A stretch of 64,000 nucleotides of DNA. It comes from Populus alba. Lineage: Eukaryota; Streptophyta; Magnoliopsida; Malpighiales; Salicaceae. Location of the stretch: contig NC_133287.1 in assembly GCF_005239225.2 (NCBI RefSeq), positions 18,542,519-18,606,518 on the forward strand. The letters are read 5' to 3'. Positions 34,200-47,459 of this stretch are shown here, in pieces. The notes under the pieces are model-generated. The model was given only the letters and a program-made list of their open reading frames with translations. It ran no database searches and was not told the origin of the DNA. How positions within the stretch are numbered: the first letter of the stretch is position 1; the number at the start of each line of letters is the position of its first letter. The translations under genes were made by a program, and so were the position numbers.

Positions 34200-35590
34200 T
34201 ATTTCATTAAAAATTCATCATGAATCATTCTAATTTTAATTTTTATGATGCTTTTGATTTTGTTGATGACACTCTCATGTTCGCCTTTTAAGTTGTTACC
34301 GTAATGGTTGCTGAAGAAGAATTGAATAATCAAAGGCAGAGAACATAGCATCGTGGCTTTATTCTTGGTCACAATATTGTCAATTGTAATAAAACGAAAG
34401 GTAAGTTAAGGCTATATAATGATTATTTTGCTGAAAATCATAAATTCATTTCAAGTCAATTTCGAAGAAGATGTAGGATAAGTCGATGTTTTTTTTCTTC
34501 GGATCGCAAATGAAGTGGAAGCTCACAATCCATATTTCAAACAAAGAACAAATGCTCTTGATGTTCTTGGTTTTTCTTGCCTTCAAAAGATAACTGCAGC
34601 TCACAAGATAATTGCACATAGTATTCGTGCAGATTTTGTTGATGAATATCTTCGGATTAGGGAAAGGGAAACCGCTGCGATAGAAAGTCTTAGAGCTTTC
34701 ACCAAAGTAATCATAAAAGTTTTTGATGATTGGTATTTAAGGGCACCAAACAGGACTGATATTTGTTGATTATTATCAATTGAAGAGCAGCGTGGATTTT
34801 CAAGGATGTTATGGAGCATTTACTGTAAGCATTGAAAATGAAAGAAATGTCCAATTGCATAGCAAGAGATATATATACTAGTCATTGTCGTGAACCAACT
34901 ATAATTTTAGAGGCAGTGGCTTCACAAGATCTTTGGATATAACATCCTTTTTTTGGAATACCTGGATCACTAAATGATATTAATGTTCTTGATCGATCAC
35001 ATGTCTTCACTGCACTTGCTGAAAGTCGTACTACTCCTATCAATTATACAATTAGGGGGCATAAATATACAATGGGATACTATTTAGCAAATGAGATTTA
35101 TCCTAATTAGTCAATCTTTGTTAAGACAATCCCAATATTATTAGAAGAAAAGAGAAAATATTTTGCAGGTAAGCAAAAGTATGTAAGAAAGGATGTGGAG
35201 CGCGCATTTGGGGTGCTACAATCTCGTTTTGCAATTGTACGTGGACCTGTGCGATACTGGGATGAAGAAACGCTTGCAAATATTATGAAAACTTGCATAA
35301 TAATGCATAATATGATTATTGAGGATGAAGGAGTAATGAACCTTGGATTTGACCATGAACGTGAAGTCAATTCTTTTATATCAGTATCATATGGTGAAAT
35401 ACCAGAACTATATAATTTTCTTCAAACTCATAATCGAATCAAGAATAGAGCAACTAGCTCTCAACTACAAGAAGATTTGATTGAACATTTGTGGGAACAA
35501 TATGACAATTATTACTTTCATTTTTTTTCCATTGGGTCCATAAATAAATATTGCTACAAAAAATTATATTTATTTTTTATTAAAGTATAA
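34200..35590 (+). pseudogene. PIF/Harbinger transposase (unit 2), degenerate
   Basis: Longer sister of the unit 1 fragment. From 34220 the frames carry HRGFILGHNIVN, RLYNDYFAENHKF, SQFRRRCRISRCFFLRIANE and ALDVLGFSCLQKITAA, the usual N-terminal half. The C-terminal half follows: FFGIPGSLNDINVLDRSHVF, INYTIRGHKYTMGYYLANE, and a long open stretch at 35195-35590 starting ERAFGVLQSRFAIVRGPVRY and including TCIIMHNMIIEDEG. Several stops separate the pieces. Terminal inverted repeats were not found. Confidence 0.88.
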
Positions 35591-35739
35591 ACATAAAAAT
35601 AAGTACTCAATACTCGTATTTATAAACTTAAAAGCCAAGACTTGAGAGAGATCATATTAATACTTGTTGATATAAGTTATATATATATTAATAAAAAGAA
35701 TAACCCTATTTAAAACGATGGCTAAAATTTCAATTAAAA

Positions 35740-36230
35740 TCACGGGGTGTTACAGAAGCTATAAAGAATAGCCTTACAGGAAATTTCAGAACCTTGAAGG
35801 TTATCTTGTAACCCCCACCACTAAGCGCCAACGCGCTGATCTACCCCTACATCAAACTGGACGAATCGTGGAATCCAGACCACCGTGCTGTTTCGCCACT
35901 CCCGCCCCTCAATTGGGCGAAGCTAAGCACCAAGGGTGTCAAAAGAGGAAATCCAGGCCGGCATGCGGGCCTGCCGTCCACCATACCGGGTGAAGCTAAA
36001 ACCTGACGGTGCCAGCGGCGTGAGTCCGGACAAGGCTATTGCTGCGGTTTAATTGGCGACCATTTGGGTCACTACACAAGTACACATTGGACTCCTGATT
36101 ACATAAATCAGGCAGATGCTAGTAAGGACGATGGGATGACAGTTTTCTCACATCCTCCGACTCCTACAGAGCTTCAACCTCGTCGTGGGCTGATTTTAGT
36201 TGGGTTGGTTCCTATAGATTTATAAGTTTG
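35740..36230 (+). other. GC-rich island with an exon-like reading frame
   Basis: Composition jumps well above the surrounding AT-rich DNA. It holds a near-palindrome around GGCCGGCATGCGGGCC. From about 36005 to the TAA at 36224 a plus-strand frame without an ATG stays open. It reads through HYTSTHWTPDYINQADAS, KDDGMTVFSHPPTPTELQ and RRGLILVGLVPIDL, which looks like real protein, perhaps a terminal exon or a captured gene piece. I do not recognise the family. It converges on the 3' end of the splicing-factor gene. Confidence 0.4.
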
Positions 36231-36437
36231 CTTTTGGGCTGGGAAGGGCATAAAGAAGAGATGCAGACAAAACCTACAAAACACAAATAGGTCTGAATTT
36301 CTTACGAAACTTGACAGTAATATCATGTACATGTCCCTTCCAACATCTATCTCACCTAACCTAAACAACAGCGCAACACGACACAGTCAAAATTAACAGA
36401 CGAGTTGGTGAATTTGCACACCAAAAATCATTAACTC

Positions 36438-39400
36438 CTATCTGCTGTCAGGAAACTTAGCCTCGTAGGTCTGGGGCACCTGCAAGCGTGCAGAATTTCG
36501 TTTGTAACATGAGTTTGTATCGACGAGTGAAATCACAAACATAGCAAGAAAATGTACGATTACCATGAAAGTTGCAGTGATCAACTTCCCAGCAAACCAT
36601 CTTCCATGGAGAGCGCGCTGTGCATTTATTGCAGCTTGCATATTCTCAAATCGCATGTAAACAAAACCGGCACTGTTCCTGTTTTTCCAAGGGAAAAAGA
36701 AACTATGCATAAGAAACACGAAAGAGACAAAATAGCCAGCCAGGGTTTCATCAGCTTGAATATGTATAGCACAATAAGCAAGAAATATAATACGTGGCAA
36801 CAAACTCATGAAGAGGAAGATGTATTAATATAACAGAAGAGTGGGTAGACTTTAAAAACATTTATTTGACAAATTTCAGAGCAGACCGATCAAAGAGAAG
36901 GAATGGCACTACACATCAAAACAGTACTTACTTGTCGACATAAATATGCTTCACATTTCCAAACCTTGAGCATTCCTCTTGGACATCTTCTTTAATATCC
37001 AAATCAAAATCTGGTTCGGTCTGCCAAGATATGGTCGAGTCTAAGCAAAACTAAGCCACAACCAAAAATCAGAAAGTCTCCAAAAAATGTGAGTCCACTA
37101 ACCTCTGTTTTTGGATCAAACATGTTTTTCAAAAATAAACAATCACTTGGGACTCCAATTATATCCATGGTTGGAATTGCAGTGGCCGGAAGTTGAAGGC
37201 CCGGAACTGGAAGTCCAGGTATAGCTGGAACAGAACCTGATAAAAGAGGAGCAACAGCAGGAGACACTACGGGTGTGGCCCCAAGGATCGGTGCTGTTGG
37301 TAGAGCAGGGGTGCCTAGTGAACCAGCAATACTGAAAAGAAAGGAAGTAGATGTCAACTCAATCAAATCAGGCAAATCCAATCCAAAAGAAAAGTTTGGG
37401 AGAGGCAAACCTTGAGGCAGTGCCAGTACGATCTAATTTCTGCATCAAAAGTGCCCGAGAACGTGCATTCAAGGCCTGAAATTTGAAAAAAAAAAAAAGA
37501 ATAGGTATGATTCAAAATAGTTACCAGATACACACTAGAAATATGACACTTAGCAACATAAGATTGACTGTAAGCAGTCACAACTTTTTTTATTTCATTT
37601 TCTATTTGTTATAACCTAATCCTTTTCCATCTTCTATTTACTGCATCAAGAAACAAAGGACTGCTCTATTCAGAAAAGCATGGCAATATTGAAAGTGCAC
37701 TCTTCATCTGATAAAGCCCTCTTTTAATCAGCCAAAAAAATAGACCCAATATCTTTACCAGTTACCAAGATACAAGTAGAATTACTAACCAAGCCACCAC
37801 CTTCATCATCATCAAAATCACCAACATTTGTCCCACCATCTTGTGTTCCAGTTTGATCAGTAACAGCTGAAACCTAAACAGCCAGCAAGAACATAAGAAT
37901 TTCTAATGTATTTGAATGAATGTATGAGATCCGCCATCAACATAGAGAGCACAGGAAGGGAAGATGCAATTAAGAGGAAGGATGAGATTACCTTGATTGG
38001 CCTGCCTGCAATCTCAACTTGTCCATTCAAGTTTAATGCATTTCTGGCATCTTCAAGACGTGCAAACTACGGTGGAAGTGAAAGTGAAAGCAATTAGTCT
38101 CCAATTTCCAGAGGATAAGCATGCCTTTTTAAGGCCAATTGGATGAAAAGGCTAGGTTCAGCCATGAAGAGTATTTGGGGATTGTACAAGAAACTGTTTA
38201 AACATAAAGGACAAAAGTAGCTTCTTCAACAATCTTTACATCAGTTCTAAGGTCTTGGTCATTGTTTCCATCTTAAGACAAAACATGCATTTGGAACTCA
38301 ACTTGCAACTTTTCACTGGATTTTTTTTTTCAAAGGCAACTTTATTGCTGACAAAACTCACCTGGACAAAACCAAAACCTTTGCAATGTCCGCTTTCATC
38401 ATGAGGCAATTGCACCAACTCCACAGCGCCAAATGGTTCAAATACCTGTACAGTCAGAAAATGTCACCTTGGAAAGCCAAAACAAAAGCACAATCCTAAC
38501 AAGAGGGAATAAAGAGACATTGTAACGATAATAAGTTATCATAAACAAAAAATCATGAAAACTGTTCAGGGCAAAAAGTTTCTCTATGTTAACATACAAT
38601 TCCCCTAGTAATGTTGTATATCAAGCCAATTTATACGAAAACCAGAGAATTTGAAATGAATAAACCCATTCTGGATATAGATCAGTGTCAAAAGAAATAC
38701 AGAAAAAGTGCTTACCTGACGAAGTTGATCTTCTGTTATGTTGAAGTGCAGGTTGCCAACATACAACCTTCTAGCCCCTCCTGAGTAGGGGCCTGTAAGT
38801 CCACCTGATGTCACAGCAGTAGTTGACTGAACAAGATTCTTTTCAGCTTCAGAAGGTTTCACCATCACTGGTTGACCAAGGAGGAGCTGTCCAGAGAGTG
38901 CTATAGCCATAGGCACTGACATCGAATCATAGAACTCGATATACCTACAAAGAAAAGAAGCAATATTGCAAATCACCTCATAGAACTATATATACCTAAA
39001 AACAAGAGTCAGATTGTAATTAAGAACAACAAATGTAACAGAGGAGACTAGACTAGCATTATCATATTAACTCTAGGTAGTCCACAAATAACTTCCAAAA
39101 CCATAAACTTTTTTTGTGACTTCTGTTTGCTCCATTAAGAGCTCAAATAACTAGCAAAATCACTACAAAACTGTAAATTTCTATTAAATTGACAACAATA
39201 TATACCCACAACTCCATTTTTTCAGTTTTTTTCAAATCGATGGACCTGAGTGATTAAAAGCCAAAAGAGAAATATGGCTACTATCCAGCAAAATAAAGAT
39301 AAGCAAGAGAAAATCACTTCAAAGAAATCACAGAATGCTGATCACTATAAATATAACTTACCCAACTCCTTTTGAACGTCTTGAATTGCGATCCATGATG

Positions 39401-42400
39401 AGACGTACATCTCGCACCTGAAAGTTGTGCTAAGACTATTAGAAACAAAAGGGAGAAACAAAGTATAAAAAGTGACCAAACAACAATCACCTCTCCAAGT
39501 AACAGTGAATTTGTGGTTGCTGCCACGAATTTATGTTTATTGTTCATGTACACAGCACATAAAAGTTAATTGACAAGCAGGTGATCTAACAGGTAAAATA
39601 TTACAATGTGAACTTGATTCATATCTCTCTTCCAATTAAGATATTAGCCCCATTAGTCGTGTAAAGAATTGCTACAGAACTAACCTTGCCAGCCCTAGAG
39701 AAAAAATCATAGACATCTCTTTCATCCGCCTTTAAAGATATCTGTAAAAAATTTCACTAGAATTAAAGTTCAAAACCATGTGAAATGGAGTGTATTACAG
39801 CTAAAGCGTTGAGAACACAACATAATTTATATCAAACATGTCTATATTTAACCTGATAGGCAAATACAGTCCTCTGATCTCGTTCAGGATCAACCTCAGG
39901 CTCCACTGCTTCTTCCTTTCTTTCTTTATATCTTCTGCAAGACAATGGAAATTAAAATTATTGATCTTATTTATATAACCAGTATCAAACAATGAGGAAA
40001 ACAGCCAGGTACTAAAACATTCATAAATAAAATGCAAATATAATGCTAATTTATCCTTCAAAAGAAAGGAGGTTTTTTTTCTTATGTTTGCTTTATCATG
40101 ATTAAAGAAAAGGTAGAAAACAATCCAAAACATTATAAAAAATGTCTCCAATACAAGTTAAAACGCCAAACCCACGAAACACAGTCCTGCAGGCAACTGG
40201 ACAGCATTAACATGAGAGGACCCGTGAATGTCTGTTGAAATTAAGACATCTTCATCTTAAAACTAACAAGAACCAACCTGAGGACCAATGTTGCAAATTG
40301 CAACTAAGAGAAGTGAACTACAAAACCCAACTTCAAGTGATGAATTAATAAATTTGCACCTTCAATAAAACATAATCTTAAATGGAAACAGTATCATCAA
40401 GTTGTATCAATGGCAATACCAATGGACCTATATGCATTAATGTGACCTGTTAACAACTTAATAGAGTTAAATTTGTATGTCCCAAAAAAGAAACCATCAG
40501 CAGAAGGCAGGAAATAAGCACTCAGAAGCTAATATCACTCCCCACAGTTCTACTACCAGTCCCGTAGATTATAGAAAAATACATGCAGAAGGAAACTGAA
40601 ACCTCACGAAGTTAAGATTATCATCATACAGTTTTTTGGAACTTCTATATCTAAAAACAAAAGCAATTTACACAAATGCCACCACTCAGATGATGTTGAC
40701 GACTAAAACAAAAGCTGTGAATCATCATCATGCATCCATAGTACATAAGCTGTGGATAACTATTATTATGTATGTCAATCTTGCAAAAGAATTTAACCAA
40801 GTAAGGTCTTGAGAGATTTTTTTTTTTTTTATCAAAACCATACAGGAGTTGAATCAGTGTGACGTCCAAGACAATTTTGAGCATGATGATGAACACATTT
40901 GTCAATATGTGATCTAATATTCTTACAAAGACTACGGGAGCACGGTTGGTCATCTAAAACCTAGAATTTCAAGATAGGCAATTAGGTACTTTTTTCCAGT
41001 TTTATCTATCCTGCAAAAAAAAAAAAATTAAAACAAATGCTTGCAGCCCACAGAGTTTTCCACAAGTATCAGAAGATGAAGTGCTTCTCTTAAGCAAAGC
41101 TCATAACTCCCTCACCAGCATTTCTGCAACAGAATAAATTTAATTAAGCAACTAAGTTCAAATCTGAAGGATAACAAAAATCACAACATGACATCAGCAC
41201 CCAGGTCAAAACCTACAACACTGAAACCCTCAATCTTGCAATGCAAGTTTTTAAATGATTCCAGACAGCCTATGAAGAAACATTTAAGACCCATGACCTG
41301 AGTTCCTGTGCCTGGCTCAATTGCCAGAAAGACCATCTGAATGCTCTAGCAAATCTGCGAGTCCCAGAATCTAATGTTCAATATTCAGAATTTTCAAGAT
41401 AGTTAATAGCATAAGTAACTAAATGAAATTTGAGATCCAATAATAAGAGAGCTCGTTAAAACAATGGAATAAAAACCCATAAAGAGATATGAATATTGTG
41501 AGGAAGAAAACAGACCAAGAAAAAGCCTATGGCAATTGTATTTGGACACCCAAAACAGGATTGAATCCAGCACAGCTGGACATGGAATCACCACATAAAT
41601 AAAGAGAAGATATAGCTTAACAAGACCATTGGACTAAGGAGCATGTAGAAAGGAATTTATCAAAGCAGGAGAGAACATGTGAAAGCAAATATTTGCAGCA
41701 CATCTCTCATGGCATTCTGATTGACAGGTCACTTCTTCATAAGACTGCCAAGTGAATATTGAATCCATCTACAATTCTAAAGGCATAAAATCATCATCCT
41801 CAAGTTCAGTAGCCACAATTGCAAGCAACTATCAACACCAAATGTCAATGGTCTCCCATCTCCAGCTTTCTCATTTATCATTATACTATGACATCTGGAC
41901 AAAAAAGTTATGCATCAATAGATAATGCCCGCACAACCATTGATCCGTCAACATCTGAGGCCATTAGTGAGCATCATTGAACCCCGATAATAAGAATAAG
42001 CAGATTCAAAATACATTGGTCACAATATAGATCTAGATTCTATACAATGAAAGAGATGTCTTAAAAGTGCAGAGCAGATCCCTGCAGAAAGATAACCTCT
42101 GTCCAAACTTACTGTAACTGTCATCAAACATGGTCCAAGCTAACATTCAAAAAGTAAATCTCACCACACAACCAGATCCAGACAGAAATCCAAAGACATT
42201 GTAGAATGAAATCCTTGAAAAATGAGAGAGAGAAAGAGAGGGAGAAGAACCAAGTAGAAGATCCAGAAAGCAAATTTAGTAAATCGTGGAGGATTAAGAT
42301 TTTGATTGAGCGGAACTCTGGACACTAATCATGAATTATCATGTTAGGAAGGTCACCCCATTAGGAATTTATATTATACGAATTGCACAAGCTTTTAGAA

Positions 42401-43424
42401 GAGTAACATAATTTTTCCATCGAATTCAAAATGATATAAACCACTTATCAAACTTGTTCATTCAATAGTTGAGTTTGCAGATTTTATTTACATCTATCTT
42501 AATCCCAGGAGTGAGTAATATTTCATCTCAAATCTCTTGGAACGGTGCCAATTGACTTTATCAACTAAACTAGGCAGCTTGCACCTACGACTACACCCTT
42601 CTTATGCTTAATATCAACAATTGAAAATCATTACAAATACAAGTACATACGCACACAGCCACTCACAGCAGAATTACACTGGAATATAGTTATCAACTAA
42701 ACAGATTCACAGAACCACAAGATAAGTTTCCACTGACTCATATTTGCATCAACCATGAAGTTAACATAAAGACATGGGATAAATAATAGATAAAAAAATG
42801 AAGAACAATATCAAAATGAAGGCACCTGCTTTCTCTGTCCCGTTCCCTTGGCTCCCTCTCCCTTTCCTTTTCTCTAAGCTCCCTGTCCTTTTCTCTAAGC
42901 TCCCTGTCCCTGCTCCTCTCTCTATCCTTTTCATCTTGATCACTTCTACGCCTTTCCGATCTACTCCTGCTCCGGCGTGACCGCTCTATTTCCTTCTCCT
43001 TATCTCTCTCCCTCTCCTTTTCACCATCACGGTCACGTTCCCTCCTATCACGATCACGATCCCTTTCTTTCCCATTTCTCTCCTCCCTATCTCTATCCCG
43101 ACCTCTGTCCCTATCTCGATGTTCCCTGCTACTCTTGTGCCGATCCCTCTCTCCATCTCTAGATTGTGACCGATGACGGGATGAACTCCTTTCTTTACTC
43201 CGTTCACGATCCCTGGACTCATCTCCAGATCTCGATCGCTTTGAACGACTTCGTTCATCATCATTCCCAAGATCCTTCTCATCACTCCTATGCTTCGAAC
43301 TCCGTGAACGATCCTTTTCCCTAGATTTCACCTTATCATCCCCGCCATTAGCAGTTTCCTTTGCCTTTGGCGGTTCCAGATTTTCAACTGTTTTCTCTAA
43401 GTAGTCATACTCATCAAACTCCAT
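36438..43424 (-). CDS. RBM39/CC1-like SR-type splicing factor
   Basis: Nuclear pre-mRNA splicing factor related to human RBM39 (CAPER), U2AF65-like; joins early 3' splice site recognition. Thirteen coding exons in phase give 601 aa: 43424-42826, 39934-39853, 39741-39685, 39417-39362, 38944-38716, 38445-38362, 38066-37992, 37873-37790, 37475-37411, 37331-37103, 37020-36932, 36678-36564 and 36479-36438. Seen in order: MEFDEYDYLEKTVE start; Arg/Ser/Asp/Glu-rich RS domain to about residue 200; RRM1 with RTVFAYQI and SKGVGYIEF; RRM2 with RRLYVGNLHF and CKGFGFVQF; a Pro/Ala/Val linker; and a C-terminal U2AF-homology domain with GRWFAGKLITATF, where the RWF triplet is the UHM signature that binds ULM peptides such as in SF3B1. 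It ends TYEAKFPDSR. All domains are intact. The RS region is one long exon. Confidence 0.95.
39935..42825 (-). other. 2.9-kb first coding intron of the splicing factor
   Basis: Intron between the RS-domain exon and the short exon encoding RYKERKEEAVEPEVD. It is far longer than the other introns here (mostly 80-500 bp), contains no recognised transposon, and is less AT-rich than flanking intergenic DNA. SR-protein genes often keep long introns with alternative or poison exons; no specific cassette exon is proven here. Confidence 0.6.
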
Positions 43425-43437
43425 TTCAACTATCCTC

Positions 43438-43938
43438 TAAAAAAAAAAAACCAACACTTCACAAAACACGCCTTGTTAGTTATTACAACTGCAACTGAAA
43501 AGAAAAAATAATATTAATTATTTCCATTTCACAGAATTTAAAGAGATACAATTCTTCCTTTTTTTCTGTACTGCTCACCAGTAAAACTAATAAAATAATA
43601 CAAGATTTCCAACAACAAATAAAATTTCAAAAAGCTTAGCATCCATAAAAATATTAGGTTTTGCATTAGCTGAGCAAATTAAATCTAATCTAAGTCTCCG
43701 TAACCCTAAATGAGTACAGTAACAGTCAAAACGCAACTTCTAATCCCAGATTAACTAAGAAAACGCTCTGTTTGGCTACATAGAAACCACAATAAGGCAA
43801 TTACTAACATTCACAAACCATTTAAACTGCTTTATTCTAATTTTCCTTCAACTATTCTAGGAAACCAAACAGACCGTTAGGTTTTTCAAAAGAAAAGGAA
43901 GGGAAATTAACAACAAAAACTAATAGATATTTTTACCT
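43438..43938 (-). other. 5' UTR intron of the splicing factor
   Basis: A polypyrimidine tract and AG sit 12 bp before the start codon (TTTTTTTAG then AGGATAGTTGAA then ATG). A matching donor lies at about 43937, after TTCTCTTCAGAG, reading GTAAAAA. The leader exon would extend upstream to about 44000-44100. UTR introns of this kind are frequent in plant splicing-factor genes. Confidence 0.6.
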
Positions 43939-44099
43939 CTGAAGAGAATATTAAATCCGGGAAGAAGTGGAGCGAGAGAGATGAGGTAAAAATGACGAGA
44001 TGAATTTATTTTTATTTTTATTTGGAAAGAGAAAGCTTGAGCCTTGAAGTGAAGTGCGTGTTGGTGTGTTTAAAACGCAGATTTTTTTGGATTTCTGTC

Positions 44100-45264
44100 T
44101 CGCTATCTCGCTGTAGGGTCTAATTACGCCAGAGATATAGAATTTTCGGGCAAATTATATTTCAGTCCCTGACGATTTGGTGATTGTCCACCTTGGCATT
44201 TATATTTAAACATTGTTTTTAAATTAATTCTGTAATTTCTCAAAAAGTTTCAGTGATGTCGATTATATTCTGTAATTTCTCCACGATAAAAAGATCATAA
44301 CCATAGCTATAAAATACAGTTTAAAGGTAATTTTAATTCAAGAGTTTAATCATGAGTCAAGAGAGTTGACATGAGTTAACCCTATTATTTTTTTTTATAA
44401 AAAATCTAAAATAACTTTGTTCTAAAAAAATAATTTGTTTACTAATTCCACCCCGACCAAGCCCTAGGTTGAGTGGTCACTAGGTTAATCCGTTGCGCCA
44501 GCTCGGGTAATGTTAGTAACTATGAAACATTGAGGTGATATTAGAAATTTCCAAACAATGGAGGTTAGAAATGGACACTGTGGAATCTGCTGGGGCTATA
44601 ATGTAATCTTACCTGAATCAGACCGTTTAGGCAACGGGCACCGCTTCATTTATGGATTGGACCGGGCTTGAAATGTGGGCTTGAAATGTAAAAGTACAAA
44701 CCTAGAAGGTCTGTTCATCACGAGCTAAATGAAAACACTTAGCCCATGTAATGGTGTTTTTATGGGCCGAGGAGATTTCAGATTAAATAGAATGGGTTTG
44801 TCATTGGTTAAATGGGCTTCTCTAATAACCCATCTTGAAATAAGTTTATTTCTTTTTTGAATAATTAAATAGTTTTGAAAAACAACAATAATAAAAAAGT
44901 TTCCATTAAACAATCAAGATTACGTGGTTTGGATAGAATCCCTGATACTGCGGCGCCATTTGTTACTGTAATTTTTTAATTTTACTTTCTAGTGATGATG
45001 CTAAGACTATATATATAAAAAAATACTTTTTTTTTTTGTCAACCATTATTAATCTCATGACTATAAATTATAGTTGTCAAACCGACCTTCTTTAGATCTA
45101 AAAAATTCACAATTTAAAAATTGACTTAGGTTGAATTGTAAGTCCAACCATGAAAAATATTCATAACATGAGAGTGGTTGATCCAATTAAATCAACAACC
45201 AAATATATATTATTTTAATAAAAATAACTTTATATATTGTTTCAGTAATCCAAACATTTTTAAA
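44100..45264. other. Promoter side of the splicing factor and intergenic DNA
   Basis: The left part should hold the promoter of the minus-strand splicing-factor gene. The remainder is AT-rich with no gene. A segment near 45065-45190 resembles other dispersed sequence near 50060-50200 but is too decayed to classify. Confidence 0.4.
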
Positions 45265-45455
45265 GTATGTTTTAGAAGTATAGTTGCGGTTACTTTTTAA
45301 AATATTTTTTATACTGAAATACATCAAAATGATAATTTTTATTTTTAAAAAAAATTATTTTTAAAATTAATGTATCAAAATAATAAAAAATTTACTAAAA
45401 ATTAATTTTTAACAAAAAATAATAATAATATTTTATAGAATGCGGTTCCATGACG
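45265..45455 (+). repeat. MITE-like family copy with both ends visible
   Basis: Left end AGAAGTATAGTTGCGGTTAC, core ATACATCAAAATGATAATTT, right end GAATGCGGTTCC. The matching GCGGTT motifs near both ends fit the family's partly palindromic termini. Confidence 0.6.
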
Positions 45456-45689
45456 CCTTGGATAGAGGAATGCAAGCTCCAACCACATCAATTTACAATA
45501 AAGCCCCGATATTCTATCAAAAGCTTCTTTCCGCAAGGCATTATTAACATAAAATATATAATTAAACAACTTATTTATATTGTGGATTATTATAAAAGTT
45601 ACTATTTTGTTCTTTTAGTGGAAAAATGAAAGCCTTTTCGACGACGGTAGTTTTGTTCTTTTATAGATCCAATAGTCATTAAAAAATTA

Positions 45690-47060
45690 TTCACTGTTAG
45701 CTTTTTTTTGTTTTTTATTTTCTGTACAAAAACAAGTTCTTACCATCGTAATAAAAAAAAAATGAAATATTGAACAAGAATTTTTTTTTTAAAAAAAAAT
45801 TAAAACAATAAAAATATTTTTTTTACCTAAAGTCAAAAAAAAAAAAGTTGTTGAACAAGGTTTTTTTTTTTTCCATATGTTAGGCTTCAGTTCAAGAACG
45901 ACTCTACCCTTAAAAAAAAAATAAAGTGTTCTTTAAAAGTGCTTTTATCTTTTCACACTCATGAGTTTTTTTGTAAATTCCAGTACAACAAGGGATTTTT
46001 TTGGTTTTTTATTTTGCTTTTGTTAAATTTTTTTTTATTTTTTTTGTTGAAGTTTTATTGGTTTTTAATATCATCATTTAATCAAAGTTTATTCTTGTTG
46101 TTTTTTTTTTTAATTTAACCCTCATATTTTTTATTTGTTTTTTATATTGTCAAAGATATTTTTCATTTCAATTTAACCCTCTAATTGAAACTTTTTGTTT
46201 TCCTCTAATTTATTTTTTATTTTGATTTTCATCCTTATTTCTTTAATTTTACTTTTTAGATCCATTTTGTGTATTTGATTTTTTTTCTTCAATTTTATTT
46301 TTAAGTATTTTATTTGTTGGAGATTTGGCTTCATATTTTTTAACTTGTAGTGCTTCCTATCTAATAATCCCGGTCATATATTTGAAAAGGATTAATGTCA
46401 TTCATTTTTTTTTCTATTTTTTTGCTAAATTTTTTTTATAGTCTTATCATTCTACATTATTATTTTTTCTTAAAAACATATTGGTTTTGTGATTATTTTT
46501 AATTTCTTTTCTATGAGTTTTATCTCGATCTCATGACCTAGATCACGAGTTTTGTATGTCTTTTTTTAATAGTTTTTTTAATTATTTTGTTTGTATTTTT
46601 ATTTTTGAAGATATTATCCTAATTCATATGTATTTTTTTTTGTTTTATATAGATTAACTTTATTGTTTTAAAATAAAAATATTTATTTTTAAATAATATT
46701 CCTTGATATGTTCGACCTTGCATGATTCTTTTTAAAGCATATGTTTATTCAAACAATTTAATTTGTACTTTTATTTTCATTATATTTTGTTGATTTAAAT
46801 GAACAAGTTCAGGAAACACAATTTGTTAAATATCTCATTTCGTGTGATTAAATATCTTAATCTACATTCATCTCATAATTTTTTTTAATTTTTCTTTTAG
46901 TCCTTGTTAATGATTTTTTTTTTGTTTATTTATAAAAAAGATTATTATTAATTTATTTAATTAGATATTTCTACAGACTTTTTTATTTACATTTTCAATT
47001 TATTTTTATGAAAAAAAGACACATCAAAATGTCATGCATACCTGATATTATGTTTGGGAA
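45690..47060 (-). repeat. T-rich strand-asymmetric repeat DNA
   Basis: Strongly T-rich on the plus strand. The part at about 46080-46560 reads, on the minus strand, like a degenerate copy of the repeats at 52-54.7 kb: GTGATCTAGGTCATGAGATC followed by AAACTCATAGAAA and an A-rich tail. No gene. Confidence 0.4.
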
Positions 47061-47309
47061 AAACAAATTAAAACTGACAGTGGAGAACGGGTTTAATAGC
47101 TTGTTGTAAGTTTTATGCAGAGAAAGTTAATATGTTTTTAAAAACCTTTTTTTATATACAGTATGATAGTAAAACCAACTCCACAGGTAGGCATTAAACT
47201 GTTAGTGCCATGAGATTTTTCTTGCAAAGCTTGATAGTATCTAGACGAATCATGTTTAGGATTTTTAAATCATTGCCGGCTCTATTATTAACAAGGCTAA
47301 TGCAAGAAT

Positions 47310-47450
47310 TGTGGTAGGTTATAGTTGTTTTTTAAAGTATTTTTTTGTTTAAATGTATTAAAATAATATTTTTTTTATTTTTAAAAATTATTTTTAAAAT
47401 CAATATATTAAAATAATCTAAAATATAAAAAAAATTAAATTTTTATGGAA
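47310..47450 (+). repeat. MITE-like family copy
   Basis: Core TATTTTTAAAATCAATATAT with the ATTAAAATAAT arms on both sides. The left end GTTATAGTTGTTTTTTAAAG resembles the family's usual start. Confidence 0.55.
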
Positions 47451-47459
47451 TGGAATTTC

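Larger units (their letters stand above)
29637..35590. repeat. Segmental duplication, unit 2
   Basis: Unit 2 of the tandem block, same order and orientation as unit 1. Differences: an insertion at about 29685-30138; an insertion at about 32800-33000 upstream of A'; paralogue B reduced to about 180 bp; a longer transposase; and no ORF1 after it. Confidence 0.85.

Noticed and set aside
42798..43285. Overlapping frames on both strands in the RS-domain exon
   Set aside because: Shadows of the repetitive Arg/Ser/Glu/Asp coding sequence of the splicing factor.
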